Positions 52,922 through 61,269 of a stretch of DNA of 64,000 nucleotides are shown in pieces. A program made the position numbers and the translations under genes. Origin of the DNA: Nakamurella leprariae (GTDB lineage: Bacteria > Actinomycetota > Actinomycetes > Mycobacteriales > Nakamurellaceae); the NCBI RefSeq assembly GCF_016918035.1, contig NZ_JAERWK010000008.1, positions 372,001 to 436,000 on the forward strand, read 5' to 3'. Every line of letters starts with the position of its first letter. The stretch's first letter is position 1. Below the pieces are notes generated by a model. It was not told the DNA's origin, did no database searches, and saw only the letters and a list, made by a program, of their open reading frames with translations.

Positions 52922-53761
52922 ATGGACGCAGCAGCAGGGACCAGGATCGCGGTGGCCGGCGGCACCGGGCTGATCGGCGCGATGGTGGTGGACGCGGTGC
53001 GAGCGGCGGGCGCGCAGCCGGTCGTGCTGGCCCGCTCCAGGGGCGTCGACCTGAGCACCGGCAGTGGCCTGTCCGGTGCGCTGGACGGCGTCGACGCGGT
53101 CATCGACGTCACCAACATCACCACCATGAACCGCGACAAGGCCGTCGCGTTCTTCGAGGGCGTCACCCGCCGGCTGCAGCAGGAGGGCCACCGGGTCGGC
53201 GTCCGGCACCACGTGCTGCTCTCGATCGTCGGGGTGGACCGGGTGGGCCACGGCTACTACCAGGGCAAGGAGCACCAGGAGCAGGTGGCGCTGGCCGGGC
53301 CGGTGCCGACCTCGGTGCTGCGGGCCACCCAGTTCCACGAGTTCCCGGTGCAGATGCTGGAGCGGGTGAGCGGTCCGGTCGCCATCGCCCCGCGGATGCG
53401 CAGCCAGCCCATCGCCGCCCGCGAGGTGGCGGTCGCACTGGTCCATCTGGCGCTCGGCGCGCCGGTCGGCCGGGCACCCGACCTGGCCGGCCCCGAGGTG
53501 CTCGAGATGCCCGACCTGATGCGCCGAGTGGTGGCGGCACAGGGCGAGGAGGAGTCGCGCGAGCGAGGCACGGGGGAGCGCGGGCTCCGACCCATCCGGC
53601 GCCGGCGTCTCGTGCTCGCCGTCCGGTTGCCCGGCGCCGTGGGCCGGGCCATGGCCGGCGACGGCCAGCTGCCCACCGGGCCGGGACCGCGCGGCACCCA
53701 GACGTTCGACGAATGGCTGGTGAGCGCGGACGGTCGCGCCGTCCTGCGCCCCGGCCGGTGA
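52922..53761 (+). CDS. NmrA-like NAD(P)-binding protein carrying an in-frame dispersed repeat
   Basis: The 279-aa product has the Rossmann motif VAGGTGLIGAMVVDAV and DGVDAVIDVTNITTMNRDKAVAFFEGVTRRL. YYQGKEHQEQVALAGPVPTSVLRATQFHEF and REVAVALVHLALG follow. This is an atypical SDR/NmrA family of putative oxidoreductases or redox sensors. The segment EEESRERGTGERGLRP at about residues 209-224 is encoded by the dispersed repeat and separates normally adjacent phrases RRVVAAQG and RRRRLVLAVRLPG. It lies within the fadA-fadB region. Confidence 0.85.
   Translation: MDAAAGTRIAVAGGTGLIGAMVVDAVRAAGAQPVVLARSRGVDLSTGSGLSGALDGVDAVIDVTNITTMNRDKAVAFFEGVTRRLQQEGHRVGVRHHVLLSIVGVDRVGHGYYQGKEHQEQVALAGPVPTSVLRATQFHEFPVQMLERVSGPVAIAPRMRSQPIAAREVAVALVHLALGAPVGRAPDLAGPEVLEMPDLMRRVVAAQGEEESRERGTGERGLRPIRRRRLVLAVRLPGAVGRAMAGDGQLPTGPGPRGTQTFDEWLVSADGRAVLRPGR
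53546..53592 (+). repeat. Dispersed 45-bp repeat element, copy D, inside a coding sequence
   Basis: On the plus strand it reads GAGGAGGAGTCGCGCGAGCG, then AGGCACGGGGGAGCG, and ends CTCCGACC, aligning with copies at about 3.8, 23.8 and 28.7 kb in their minus-strand sense. It is in frame inside the NmrA-like gene. The frame remains open across it. Confidence 0.75.
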
Positions 53762-53862
53762 CCGATCGCTCCCGGGGCGATGGGGTGAACGACCGCTCGC
53801 TGATTGAATGACCGGAACTCGAGTCCCAGCCGTTCGGTCCGACCTCCCGGGAGTCATCACCC

Positions 53863-56016
53863 ATGAGCACCTCTGACAGTTCGGTCAGCCCAGCGGTCAG
53901 CCCAGCCGACCCGCGTCTGGCGGCGTTGGCCGGCTCCCGTGAGGTCGTGACGAGCGCACACCTGCAGCTCGTCGACGTTCCCGGAGTGACCGGCCGGGTC
54001 GCGCTCATCACGCTGGACAACGGTCAGGACGAGCGTCGACCGAACAGCATGGGACCGGGGGGTCTGGCCGCCCTGGACGCCGCGCTGGACGAGGCGTTCG
54101 CCGCCGGACCCGCCGCCGTCGCCATCACCGGCAAGCCGTTCCAGTTCCTGGCCGGGGCCGATCTCAGCCTGATCGGCTCGATCGCCGACCGTGACACCGC
54201 GCTGGCCGTCGGCCGCGCCGGGCAGACCGTCTTCCGCCGGTTGCACGACTCCCCGGTGCCGACGTTCGCGTTCGTGAACGGGCTGGCCCTGGGCGGCGGG
54301 CTGGAGATCGCGCTGCACTGCCACTACCGCACGGTGGCCGCCAACGCCCCCGCCCTGGGCTTGCCGGAGGTGTTCCTGGGCATCCTGCCGGGCTGGGGCG
54401 GCACCCAGCTGCTGCCCCGGCTGATCGGGCCGGACGCCGCGATCACGGTCATCATCGAGCACTCCCTGGCCAACAACCGCACGCTCAAGGCCAAGGACGC
54501 CGGCGCGCTGGGCATCGCCGACGCCGTGCTGGACGCGGCCGACTTCCTGGAGCAGTCGCTGGCCTGGGCGGCCGGAGTGCTGGACGGCAGCGTCCCGGTG
54601 CCCCGGACCGAGTACGCCGGCGCCGACGACGCGGCCTGGGCGGCGGCGCTGGGCCGCGGTCGGGCCGTGGCCGACGCCCGCACCAAGGGCGCCACCCCGG
54701 CGCCGTACCGGGCGCTGGAGCTCATCGAGGCGTCCCGCACCCTGGACCTGGACGCCGGGCTGCACGCCGAGGCAGAGGCGCTGGCCGACCTGGTCATGTC
54801 CCCGACCTTCCGGGCCGGGTTGTACTCGTTCGACCTGACCCAGCGCCGGGCCCGCAAGCCCGCCGGCGCACCCGACCCGAGGGGCGCCCGCCCGATCACC
54901 AAGGTCGGCGTCGTCGGCGCCGGCCTGATGGCCGGGCAGATGGCCGTCCTGTTCGCGCAGCGCCTGCACGTTCCGGTGGTGATGACCGACGTCGACCAGG
55001 AACGGCTGGACCGGGGCGTGGGCGCCGTGCACGAACAGATCGCCCAGAACGCCGCCAAGGGCCGGATGTCACAGACCCAGGCACAGCGGGTCACCGCCCT
55101 GATCACCGGGTCGCTGGACCACCAGGCCTTCGCCGACGCCGACTTCGTCATCGAGGCGGTGTTCGAGCAGCTGCAGGCCAAGCAGCAGGTGCTCGCCACG
55201 CTCGAGCCGGTGGTCAGCCCGGACGCGGTGCTCGCCACCAACACCTCGTCGCTGTCGATCACTGCGATGGGTGAGGTGCTGCAGCACCCGGAGCGACTGG
55301 TCGGCTTCCACTTCTTCAACCCGATCGCGGCCATGCCGCTGGTCGAAGTGGTCCGGACCGGCACCACTTCGGACAGCACGGTCGCCACCGCATTGAGCCT
55401 GGCCAAAGAACTGCGCAAGGGGCCGGTCATCAGCGCCGATGCCTTCGGCTTCGTGGTGAATCGGCTGCTGCTGCTGATGATGGGCGAGGTGCTGGCCACC
55501 ATCGACGAGGGCACCGACCCCGCGGTGGCCGACCGGGCGCTGCACCCGCTCGGCCTGCCCATGTCGCCGATCGAGCTGATCCAGCTGGTCGGGCCGGCGG
55601 TGGCCCTGCACGTGCAGGAGGTGCTGCACGGGGCGTGGCCGGACCGGTTCGGAGTGTCCGGGTTCCTGCGGCGGATCGTGGCCGGTGGTCACCGCACCCT
55701 GGTCGCCCCGGGCCCTGATGGCCGGCCGGTGCTGCTGCCGGAGATCGCCGCGCTCGTCGAGTCGGGCGACGCGCCGTCCACCGAGGAGCAGGTGCGCACC
55801 CGGACGCTCGAGGCGCTGGCCCGCGAGGCGCGGCTCATGCTCGACGAGCAGGTCGTGGCCGACGCCGCCGACATCGATCTCGGCCTGATCACCGGCGCCG
55901 GGTTCCCGGTCTGGCTGGGCGGCATCACGCCGTACCTGGACGCCCAGGGCGTCTCCGAGCGGGTCACCGGCCGGCGGTTCAACCCGCCGGGCGTGGCCAG
56001 CGTGCCGCAGGCCTGA
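53863..56016 (+). CDS. fadB: FadB-type bifunctional enoyl-CoA hydratase/3-hydroxyacyl-CoA dehydrogenase
   Basis: The 717-aa product fuses a crotonase domain (FQFLAGADLSLIG oxyanion loop; catalytic Glu in GGGLEIALH and in LPEVFLGILPGWGG) to a dehydrogenase. The dehydrogenase has VGVVGAGLMAGQMAVL (NAD site) and the catalytic His in VGFHFFNPIAAMPLVEVV. It performs steps two and three of beta-oxidation. The start MSTSDSSVSP at 53863 is preceded by CGGGAG. With fadA upstream it forms the fatty-acid degradation module. Confidence 0.95.
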   Translation: MSTSDSSVSPAVSPADPRLAALAGSREVVTSAHLQLVDVPGVTGRVALITLDNGQDERRPNSMGPGGLAALDAALDEAFAAGPAAVAITGKPFQFLAGADLSLIGSIADRDTALAVGRAGQTVFRRLHDSPVPTFAFVNGLALGGGLEIALHCHYRTVAANAPALGLPEVFLGILPGWGGTQLLPRLIGPDAAITVIIEHSLANNRTLKAKDAGALGIADAVLDAADFLEQSLAWAAGVLDGSVPVPRTEYAGADDAAWAAALGRGRAVADARTKGATPAPYRALELIEASRTLDLDAGLHAEAEALADLVMSPTFRAGLYSFDLTQRRARKPAGAPDPRGARPITKVGVVGAGLMAGQMAVLFAQRLHVPVVMTDVDQERLDRGVGAVHEQIAQNAAKGRMSQTQAQRVTALITGSLDHQAFADADFVIEAVFEQLQAKQQVLATLEPVVSPDAVLATNTSSLSITAMGEVLQHPERLVGFHFFNPIAAMPLVEVVRTGTTSDSTVATALSLAKELRKGPVISADAFGFVVNRLLLLMMGEVLATIDEGTDPAVADRALHPLGLPMSPIELIQLVGPAVALHVQEVLHGAWPDRFGVSGFLRRIVAGGHRTLVAPGPDGRPVLLPEIAALVESGDAPSTEEQVRTRTLEALAREARLMLDEQVVADAADIDLGLITGAGFPVWLGGITPYLDAQGVSERVTGRRFNPPGVASVPQA

Positions 56017-56063
56017 GTGGGGCCTGGTGCCCCGAGCAGGGCACCGGAACCCAGGTCCCGGTC

Positions 56064-57773
56064 TCAGCTCCCGGCCTGGGCGCGCAGCCGGTCGTCCCGG
56101 AACTCGGGCACGTCGGCGGCCTGGTCGCGGAACCGCTGTTCCTCCAGCTCCCGCAGCTCGACCCGCCGGATCTTGCCCGAGATGGTCTTGGGCAGCGCCG
56201 CGAACTCCAGCCGGCGCACCCGCAGGAACGGGGCCAGGTGCTCCCGGGCATAGGCCAGGATCTGCTCCGCCGTCTCCTCGGTGGGCTCCCAGCCGGCGGT
56301 CAACACCACGAACGCCTTGGGCACGGCCATCCGCACCGGGTCCGGGGCCGGCACCACGGCGGCCTCGGCCACGGCCGGATGCTCCAGCAGCACGCTCTCC
56401 AGCTCGAACGGGCTGATCTTGTAGTCCGACGCCTTGAACACGTCGTCGGTGCGGCCGATGTAGGTGATCACCCCGTCGGCGTCCCGGGACGCGACATCGC
56501 CGGTGTGGTAATAGCCCCCGGCCATCGCGGCCTCGTTCAGCTCCGGATCGCCGGTGTACCCGACCATCAGGCCGACCGGCCGGGCCGAGAGGTCGAGGCA
56601 GATCTCACCCTCGTCGCCGAGCTCGCCGGTGACCGGATCGACCAGCACCGCCGGCACCCCGGGCAGCGGCCGCCCCATCGAGCCCGACTTCACCGGCTGG
56701 CCAGGGGTGTTCGCAATCTGCACCGACGTCTCGGTCTGCCCGAACCCGTCCCGGATGGTGAGCCCCCAGTGCTGCTGCACCTGGGCGATGACCTCGGGGT
56801 TGAGCGGCTCGCCCGCCGCGCACACCTCGCGGATCGAGCCGGCTCCGCCGGACAGGTCCGCCTGGATCAGCATCCGCCAGACCGTCGGCGGCGCACAGAA
56901 CGTCGTGACGCCGTCGGCCCGGATCCGGTCCAGCAGGGCCGGCGCGTCGAACCGGGCGTAGTTGTACACGTAGATCGTCGCCTGCGCGATCCACGGGGCG
57001 AAGAAGCAGCTCCAGGCGTGCTTGGCCCAGCCCGGTGAGGAGATGTTCAGGTGCACGTCACCCGGCTGCAGTCCCAGCCAGTACATGGTCGACAGGTGAC
57101 CGACCGGGTAGCTGGTCTGGTTGTGCTCCACCAGCTTCGGCTTGTTGGTGGTGCCCGAGGTGAAGTAGACCAGCAGCGGATCATCGACGTCGGTGACGGC
57201 GGACCGGATCGTGCCCGGCTGGGTGTCCACCTCGGCGTAGGACACCCACCCGGGGCGCGGCGCCCCACCCACGGTGACCCGCAGGTAGTCGCCGGGGATG
57301 TCGTCGAACCGCCAGGCGTCGGCCTCGTTCACCACCACCCCGGCGAACCGCGCCCGTTCCAACCGGTCGGCCAGATCGGCCGGGCCGAGGGTGGTCGCGG
57401 TGGGCATGATGACCGCACCGAGCTTGGCGATGGCCAGCATGCTCTCCCACAGCTCGACCTGGTTGCCGAGCATCAGCAGCACCCGGTCGCCCGTGCCGAT
57501 CCCGCGCGCCTCGAGCAGATCGGCGACCTGGTCGGAACGGCGGGCCATCTCGTCGAACGAGTACGACGCCGCCCGTCCGTCCTCCTCGACGATCCACAGC
57601 GCCGCGGCGTCGTTGCCGCGCGCATTCGCGTCGAACCAGTCGACCGCCCAGTTGAAGCGGCCGGTGAACCGCGGCCAACGGAACTGCTCCACGGCGGAAG
57701 CATGATCGGACCGCAACTGCAGCAACAGATCTCGGGCCCGCCGGTACTGGTCGGTCGCGCTCTCGTCGGACAC
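56064..57773 (-). CDS. AMP-dependent acyl-CoA synthetase
   Basis: This ANL-superfamily enzyme activates fatty or aromatic acids. The 569-aa product has YFTSGTTNKPKLVEH, the region NISSPGWAKHAWSCFFAPW, GFGQTETS, YYHTGDVA, IGRTDDVFKASDYKISPFELE and the terminal Lys in PKTISGKIRRVELR. It resembles medium-chain or acetyl/propionyl-type synthetases. GTG 57773 has GGAGGA upstream and matches the N-terminus VSDESATDQYRRAR. It is downstream of the LLM gene, separated by the poly-C region, and convergent with fadB. Confidence 0.93.
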   Translation of the reverse strand: MSDESATDQYRRARDLLLQLRSDHASAVEQFRWPRFTGRFNWAVDWFDANARGNDAAALWIVEEDGRAASYSFDEMARRSDQVADLLEARGIGTGDRVLLMLGNQVELWESMLAIAKLGAVIMPTATTLGPADLADRLERARFAGVVVNEADAWRFDDIPGDYLRVTVGGAPRPGWVSYAEVDTQPGTIRSAVTDVDDPLLVYFTSGTTNKPKLVEHNQTSYPVGHLSTMYWLGLQPGDVHLNISSPGWAKHAWSCFFAPWIAQATIYVYNYARFDAPALLDRIRADGVTTFCAPPTVWRMLIQADLSGGAGSIREVCAAGEPLNPEVIAQVQQHWGLTIRDGFGQTETSVQIANTPGQPVKSGSMGRPLPGVPAVLVDPVTGELGDEGEICLDLSARPVGLMVGYTGDPELNEAAMAGGYYHTGDVASRDADGVITYIGRTDDVFKASDYKISPFELESVLLEHPAVAEAAVVPAPDPVRMAVPKAFVVLTAGWEPTEETAEQILAYAREHLAPFLRVRRLEFAALPKTISGKIRRVELRELEEQRFRDQAADVPEFRDDRLRAQAGS

Positions 57774-57828
57774 TGGTCTCCTCCTGGACGGCTCGGGACG
57801 GGCACACCGCACGACGGGGACCACGGGC

Positions 57829-57896
57829 GGGGGGGGGCCCGGGCCCCCCCGCGGCGCCCCCCCCCCCCCCCCGCCCCCCCCCCCCCCCCCCCCCCC
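57829..57896 (+). repeat. Homopolymer cluster: G9, C7, C16 and C23 tracts
   Basis: In the 146-bp gap between two minus-strand genes the plus strand carries G9 (57829-57837), C7 (57844-57850), C16 (57857-57872) and C23 (57874-57896). The segment 57831-57850 is a perfect 20-bp palindrome of G7, CCC, GGG and C7. In the mRNA sense (minus strand) the C tracts are G runs that could form quadruplexes. It may be a slippage-prone site or a sequencing/assembly artefact. Confidence 0.85.
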
Positions 57897-57919
57897 GGAC
57901 CCACCACCGGGAGCGCCGC

Positions 57920-59083
57920 TCAGCCGGTCGCGGCCAGGTACTCGATCGGCTCGCCGACCGGCATCTCGTGCACGGCCGGGAGCACCTCGCGGGCGAACAG
58001 CTCGGTGCTGGCCTCGGCCACGTCCTGCGGCATGTTGCCGTACCGCATGACCATCATGAACTCGTCCGGATGGAACTGCTCCGCGATGGTGCGCAGCTTG
58101 GCCACGCACTGGTCGGGCGTGCCCCACACGTGGTTGGCCAGGTAGCTCTCCCCCATCGCCTTGGACATGACCTCCTTGGAGGCGACCGTCCGGGCCACCG
58201 ACGCGTAGTGCTCGTAGCCCTTGGTGGTGGCGAAGTGGTCGCTGTACGTCTCGTAGTTGCGGGTGGCGCTGTCGGCGTACTCCGGGATGAAGCGAGATGC
58301 GTTCTCCCGCGCCTGTTCCTCGGTCTCCCCCACGTACACGCACATGTGGATCTTCGGGTTCACCGCCGGTAGGCCCACCTCGGCCCGGGCCCGGGCGAAC
58401 TCGGCCAGGTCGTCGTGGTACTGGTCCCACGGCTTCTGCGGGATGACCAGCGGCCGCAGCCCGAGCCGGGCGCCGACCGGCGCCGAGGTCGGCGAGCCCC
58501 AGGAGAAGCACAGGTTGTCGATCAGCGTCTGCGGATCGAGCGGCCGCGGCCGCAGCGTGACGTCCTGGAAATGGTGGATCTCGCCGTCGTAGGAGAACCG
58601 CTCCTGGGTGAGCGCCAGTTTGATGATCTCCACGCCCTCGGCGAAACGCTGCTTCGACTCGTTCATGTCGAACCCGAGCTGGCCGAATTCCCGGCGAGCC
58701 GCGCCCCGGCCGAATCCGATGAACGGCTGCCGGCCGCGGAGCACGTACTGCAGCATCGAGATGTCCTCGGCGATCCGCACCGGGTGGTGCCAGGGCACGA
58801 CCGTGACCATCGTCCCGAGGTCGACCCGGCTGGTCGCTCCGGCCAGGTAGGTGAGCAGCTGGATCGGGTTGGTGACCATCGTGTACGGACTGACGTGGTG
58901 CTCGACGGTCCAGATCGAGTCGTAGCCGAGATCCTCGAGCTTGAGGGCGGAGTCGAGCTCCTCGGTGAACCGCTTGCGGTCCAGCTCCGGATCGATCGGC
59001 GGGGCGTCCTCGCCCTTCTCGGCGGCTTCGTAGCGGTCCCAGTCCTGATAGCCCTGGATGAACAGCGTGATGCCACAGCGCAT
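57920..59083 (-). CDS. LLM-class flavin-dependent oxidoreductase
   Basis: A luciferase-like monooxygenase-fold protein using FMN or F420. The 387-aa product starts MRCGITLFIQGYQDWDRYEA and shows DLGYDSIWTVEHHVSPYTM, VDLGTMVTVVPWHHPVRIAEDISMLQYVLRGR, GFGRGAARREF and NPKIHMCVYVGETEEQARENA. ATG 59083 has GGGAGG at 5 nt. It has its own promoter at 59138-59167 and precedes the acyl-CoA synthetase gene across the poly-C region. The substrate is unknown. Confidence 0.9.
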   Translation of the reverse strand: MRCGITLFIQGYQDWDRYEAAEKGEDAPPIDPELDRKRFTEELDSALKLEDLGYDSIWTVEHHVSPYTMVTNPIQLLTYLAGATSRVDLGTMVTVVPWHHPVRIAEDISMLQYVLRGRQPFIGFGRGAARREFGQLGFDMNESKQRFAEGVEIIKLALTQERFSYDGEIHHFQDVTLRPRPLDPQTLIDNLCFSWGSPTSAPVGARLGLRPLVIPQKPWDQYHDDLAEFARARAEVGLPAVNPKIHMCVYVGETEEQARENASRFIPEYADSATRNYETYSDHFATTKGYEHYASVARTVASKEVMSKAMGESYLANHVWGTPDQCVAKLRTIAEQFHPDEFMMVMRYGNMPQDVAEASTELFAREVLPAVHEMPVGEPIEYLAATG

Positions 59084-59137
59084 GCGAGCCTCCCGGCAGG
59101 CCGACCGACCCGGCCCCGTTGCCGAGTGGTGATGGTC

Positions 59138-59167
59138 ACAGTAGGATCTCGGCGAGACTCGGGTCAA
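59138..59167 (-). promoter_or_regulatory. Promoter of the LLM oxidoreductase gene
   Basis: On the minus strand TTGACC (59167-59162), an 18-nt spacer and TACTGT (59143-59138) form a SigA-type promoter, giving a leader of about 45 nt with a ribosome binding site. It lies in the divergent gap shared with the serine hydrolase gene. Confidence 0.65.
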
Positions 59168-59277
59168 GTCAATGGACTGGCGCATTTCCGCGCCGGATCG
59201 TCGCCACTGGACCGATTCCGCAGGAATTGCAGCCGCAGTTCTGCCCGCTCTCCCTTCAACGACGACTGGAGACGAAC

Positions 59278-60519
59278 ATGTCCGCTGGCACGACCGGTCA
59301 GGCGACCGCCGCACCGACCGGGACGACGGGAGCCGAGCCCACGATCGAGGGCTTCACCGCGCCCGGGTTCGAGGCGGTGCGCGCCGCCTTCGAGGAGAAC
59401 TTCGCCTCGCGCGGGGAGGTCGGCGCCTCCGTCGGGGTGGTGGTGGACGGCCGCACCGTGGTCGACCTGTGGGGCGGCGTGGCCGACCCGGCCACCGGCC
59501 GGGCCTGGCAGCGGGACACGACCACGCTGGTGTACTCGGTGACCAAGGGCATCAGCTCGGTCCTGCTGCACGTGCTGGCCCAGCGCGGCACCCTGGACCT
59601 GGACGCCCCCGTCGCCGAGTACTGGCCGGAGTTCGCGCAGCAGGGCAAGGGCCGGGTGACGGTGCGTCAGCTCGTCTCCCACCAGGTCGGGCTGCCCGCG
59701 GTGGACACCCGGCTCAGCCTCGAGCAGTTGCTCGACGGGCACTCGGTGGCCGAGGCGCTCGCCGCCCAGCCGCCGCTCTGGGAGCCCGGCACGGCGCACG
59801 GCTACCACGCGCTGACGTTCGGCTGGCTGGTCGCCGAGCTGGTGCGCCGGGCCACCGGGCGGGAGTTCGGCGAGCTGGTCCAGGAGCTGCTGGCCGAGCC
59901 GCTGGGCCTGACGCTGTGGGTGGGACTGCCGTCGGACGCCGGCGCCGACGTCGCCACCCTGGTCGACGGGGTCCCGGACCCAGCCCTGTTCGCGGCCATG
60001 GATCCCGCGGCCCAGGAGGCGATGCTGAAGTTCCGGGAGATCATCGCCGACCCGGAGTCGCTGTTCGCCCGGGTGCTGTCGACGAACGGGGCGCTGCCCA
60101 CACCGGACGCCGCCGCCTGGAACGACCCTCGGGTGCGGGCCACGGCGCTGCCGGCTGCGAGCGGCATCACCAACGGCCGGTCGCTGGCCCGGTTGTACGG
60201 CGCCTGCGTCGCCGAGGTGGACGGGATCCGGCTGCTCGACCCGGACGTGGTGGACCGGGCGCGCACCGAGCTGGTGTTCGGGGCGGATCAGGTGCTGATG
60301 AGCCCCACCCGGTTCGGGACCGGCTTCATGCTGCACCACGACGGGATGGCGATGCTCAGCGACGCCTCGTTCGGGCACACCGGGGCCGGTGGGGCGCTGG
60401 CCTTCGCCGACGTCGACGCCAGGGTGGGCTTCGGGTACGCGCAGAACCTGCTCGGCGCCAACCCGGTCGAACTGCGCAGCGCGGCCCTGGTCGCCGCGGT
60501 GCGGGACAGCCTGGGCTGA
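59278..60519 (+). CDS. Class C beta-lactamase-fold serine hydrolase (esterase EstB-type)
   Basis: The 413-aa product has the SxxK motif as YSVTKG (Ser87, Lys90), VRQLVSHQVGLPAV, HGYHALTFGWLVAEL (the Tyr motif region) and a late FGHTGAGGALAFADV (HTG motif in place of KTG). This matches cytoplasmic esterases or D-aminopeptidase-like hydrolases; there is no signal peptide. GACTGGAGA lies upstream of ATG 59278. It is divergent from the LLM gene and next to fatty-acid genes, so ester or lactone hydrolysis is plausible. Confidence 0.88.
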   Translation: MSAGTTGQATAAPTGTTGAEPTIEGFTAPGFEAVRAAFEENFASRGEVGASVGVVVDGRTVVDLWGGVADPATGRAWQRDTTTLVYSVTKGISSVLLHVLAQRGTLDLDAPVAEYWPEFAQQGKGRVTVRQLVSHQVGLPAVDTRLSLEQLLDGHSVAEALAAQPPLWEPGTAHGYHALTFGWLVAELVRRATGREFGELVQELLAEPLGLTLWVGLPSDAGADVATLVDGVPDPALFAAMDPAAQEAMLKFREIIADPESLFARVLSTNGALPTPDAAAWNDPRVRATALPAASGITNGRSLARLYGACVAEVDGIRLLDPDVVDRARTELVFGADQVLMSPTRFGTGFMLHHDGMAMLSDASFGHTGAGGALAFADVDARVGFGYAQNLLGANPVELRSAALVAAVRDSLG

Positions 60520-60602
60520 GCGTCCTGGACGGGAGTCAGTCCGTCGGCCCGGCGCCGCTGCGGGCGCCGGGCCGACCACCCGGCCGTGCCTATGCTGCTG
60601 GG

Positions 60603-61244
60603 GTGACGCAGCCCACCCGGTCGGCCCGGAGCGCGGTGCGCCCCTCGATCCGGGAGGCGCAGAAGGAGGCGACCGCCCGGTTGCTGCTGGACAGCGCCGC
60701 GGAGCTGTTCCTGGAGCACGGGTACGGCCACACCACGATCGAGCAGATCGCCACCAACGCCGGCGCCAGCCGGGCCACCTTCTACCTGCACTTCGAGAAG
60801 AAGGCGGACACCGCCGTCGCGCTCATCAGCGATCAGATCGTGGCCGAGACGACCGAGTTCTACCGGCGTCTCGATGCGATGTGGCCGCCGACCCAACCGC
60901 GGCTGCGGGACTGGCTGGACGACGCCCTGACCTTCTACGAGCGTCACCGCGAGGTGCTGGAGGTGTGGCGGCAGGCGCTGGCCAGCGAACCCAGCCTGGC
61001 CCGGTTCCAGGCGGTGCAGAACGAGCAGTTCGCCGAGGTGATGGTCGCGTACCTGGGTGGCTGGGACGAGGCCGGGCAGCACGAGGCCCGACTGCGGCTG
61101 TCGGTGCTCATCGTCGAACTGACCGACATCGCCATGGGCTGGCTGAACGGCGTCTGGCCGGTCGACCGGGTCACCATCACCGGCATCCTGCTCGACCTGT
61201 GGACGGCCGGGCTGCGGCTCGGCCGTGACCCCGACCGGCCCTGA
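60603..61244 (+). CDS. TetR-family transcriptional regulator
   Basis: The 213-aa product has the N-terminal TetR helix-turn-helix (AAELFLEHGYGHTTIEQIATNAGASRATFYLHFEKK) and an all-helical ligand-binding domain. The GTG start at 60603 follows TATGCT by 6 nt (leaderless). It is downstream of the serine hydrolase gene. It may regulate this or the fadA-fadB promoter palindrome TACTGGCCAGTA; this is unproven. Confidence 0.9.
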   Translation: MTQPTRSARSAVRPSIREAQKEATARLLLDSAAELFLEHGYGHTTIEQIATNAGASRATFYLHFEKKADTAVALISDQIVAETTEFYRRLDAMWPPTQPRLRDWLDDALTFYERHREVLEVWRQALASEPSLARFQAVQNEQFAEVMVAYLGGWDEAGQHEARLRLSVLIVELTDIAMGWLNGVWPVDRVTITGILLDLWTAGLRLGRDPDRP

Positions 61245-61269
61245 CCGACCCCGACCGACCCCGACCGAC

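Noticed and set aside
57829-57896. Poly-C cluster as a rho-independent terminator
   Set aside because: The palindrome is strong but no T-run follows, and the homopolymers make the sequence itself doubtful.
56064-58511. Single long protein joining the acyl-CoA synthetase to upstream sequence through the poly-C region
   Set aside because: The upstream part is out of frame with the LLM oxidoreductase; the synthetase has its own GTG with a good ribosome binding site at 57773.
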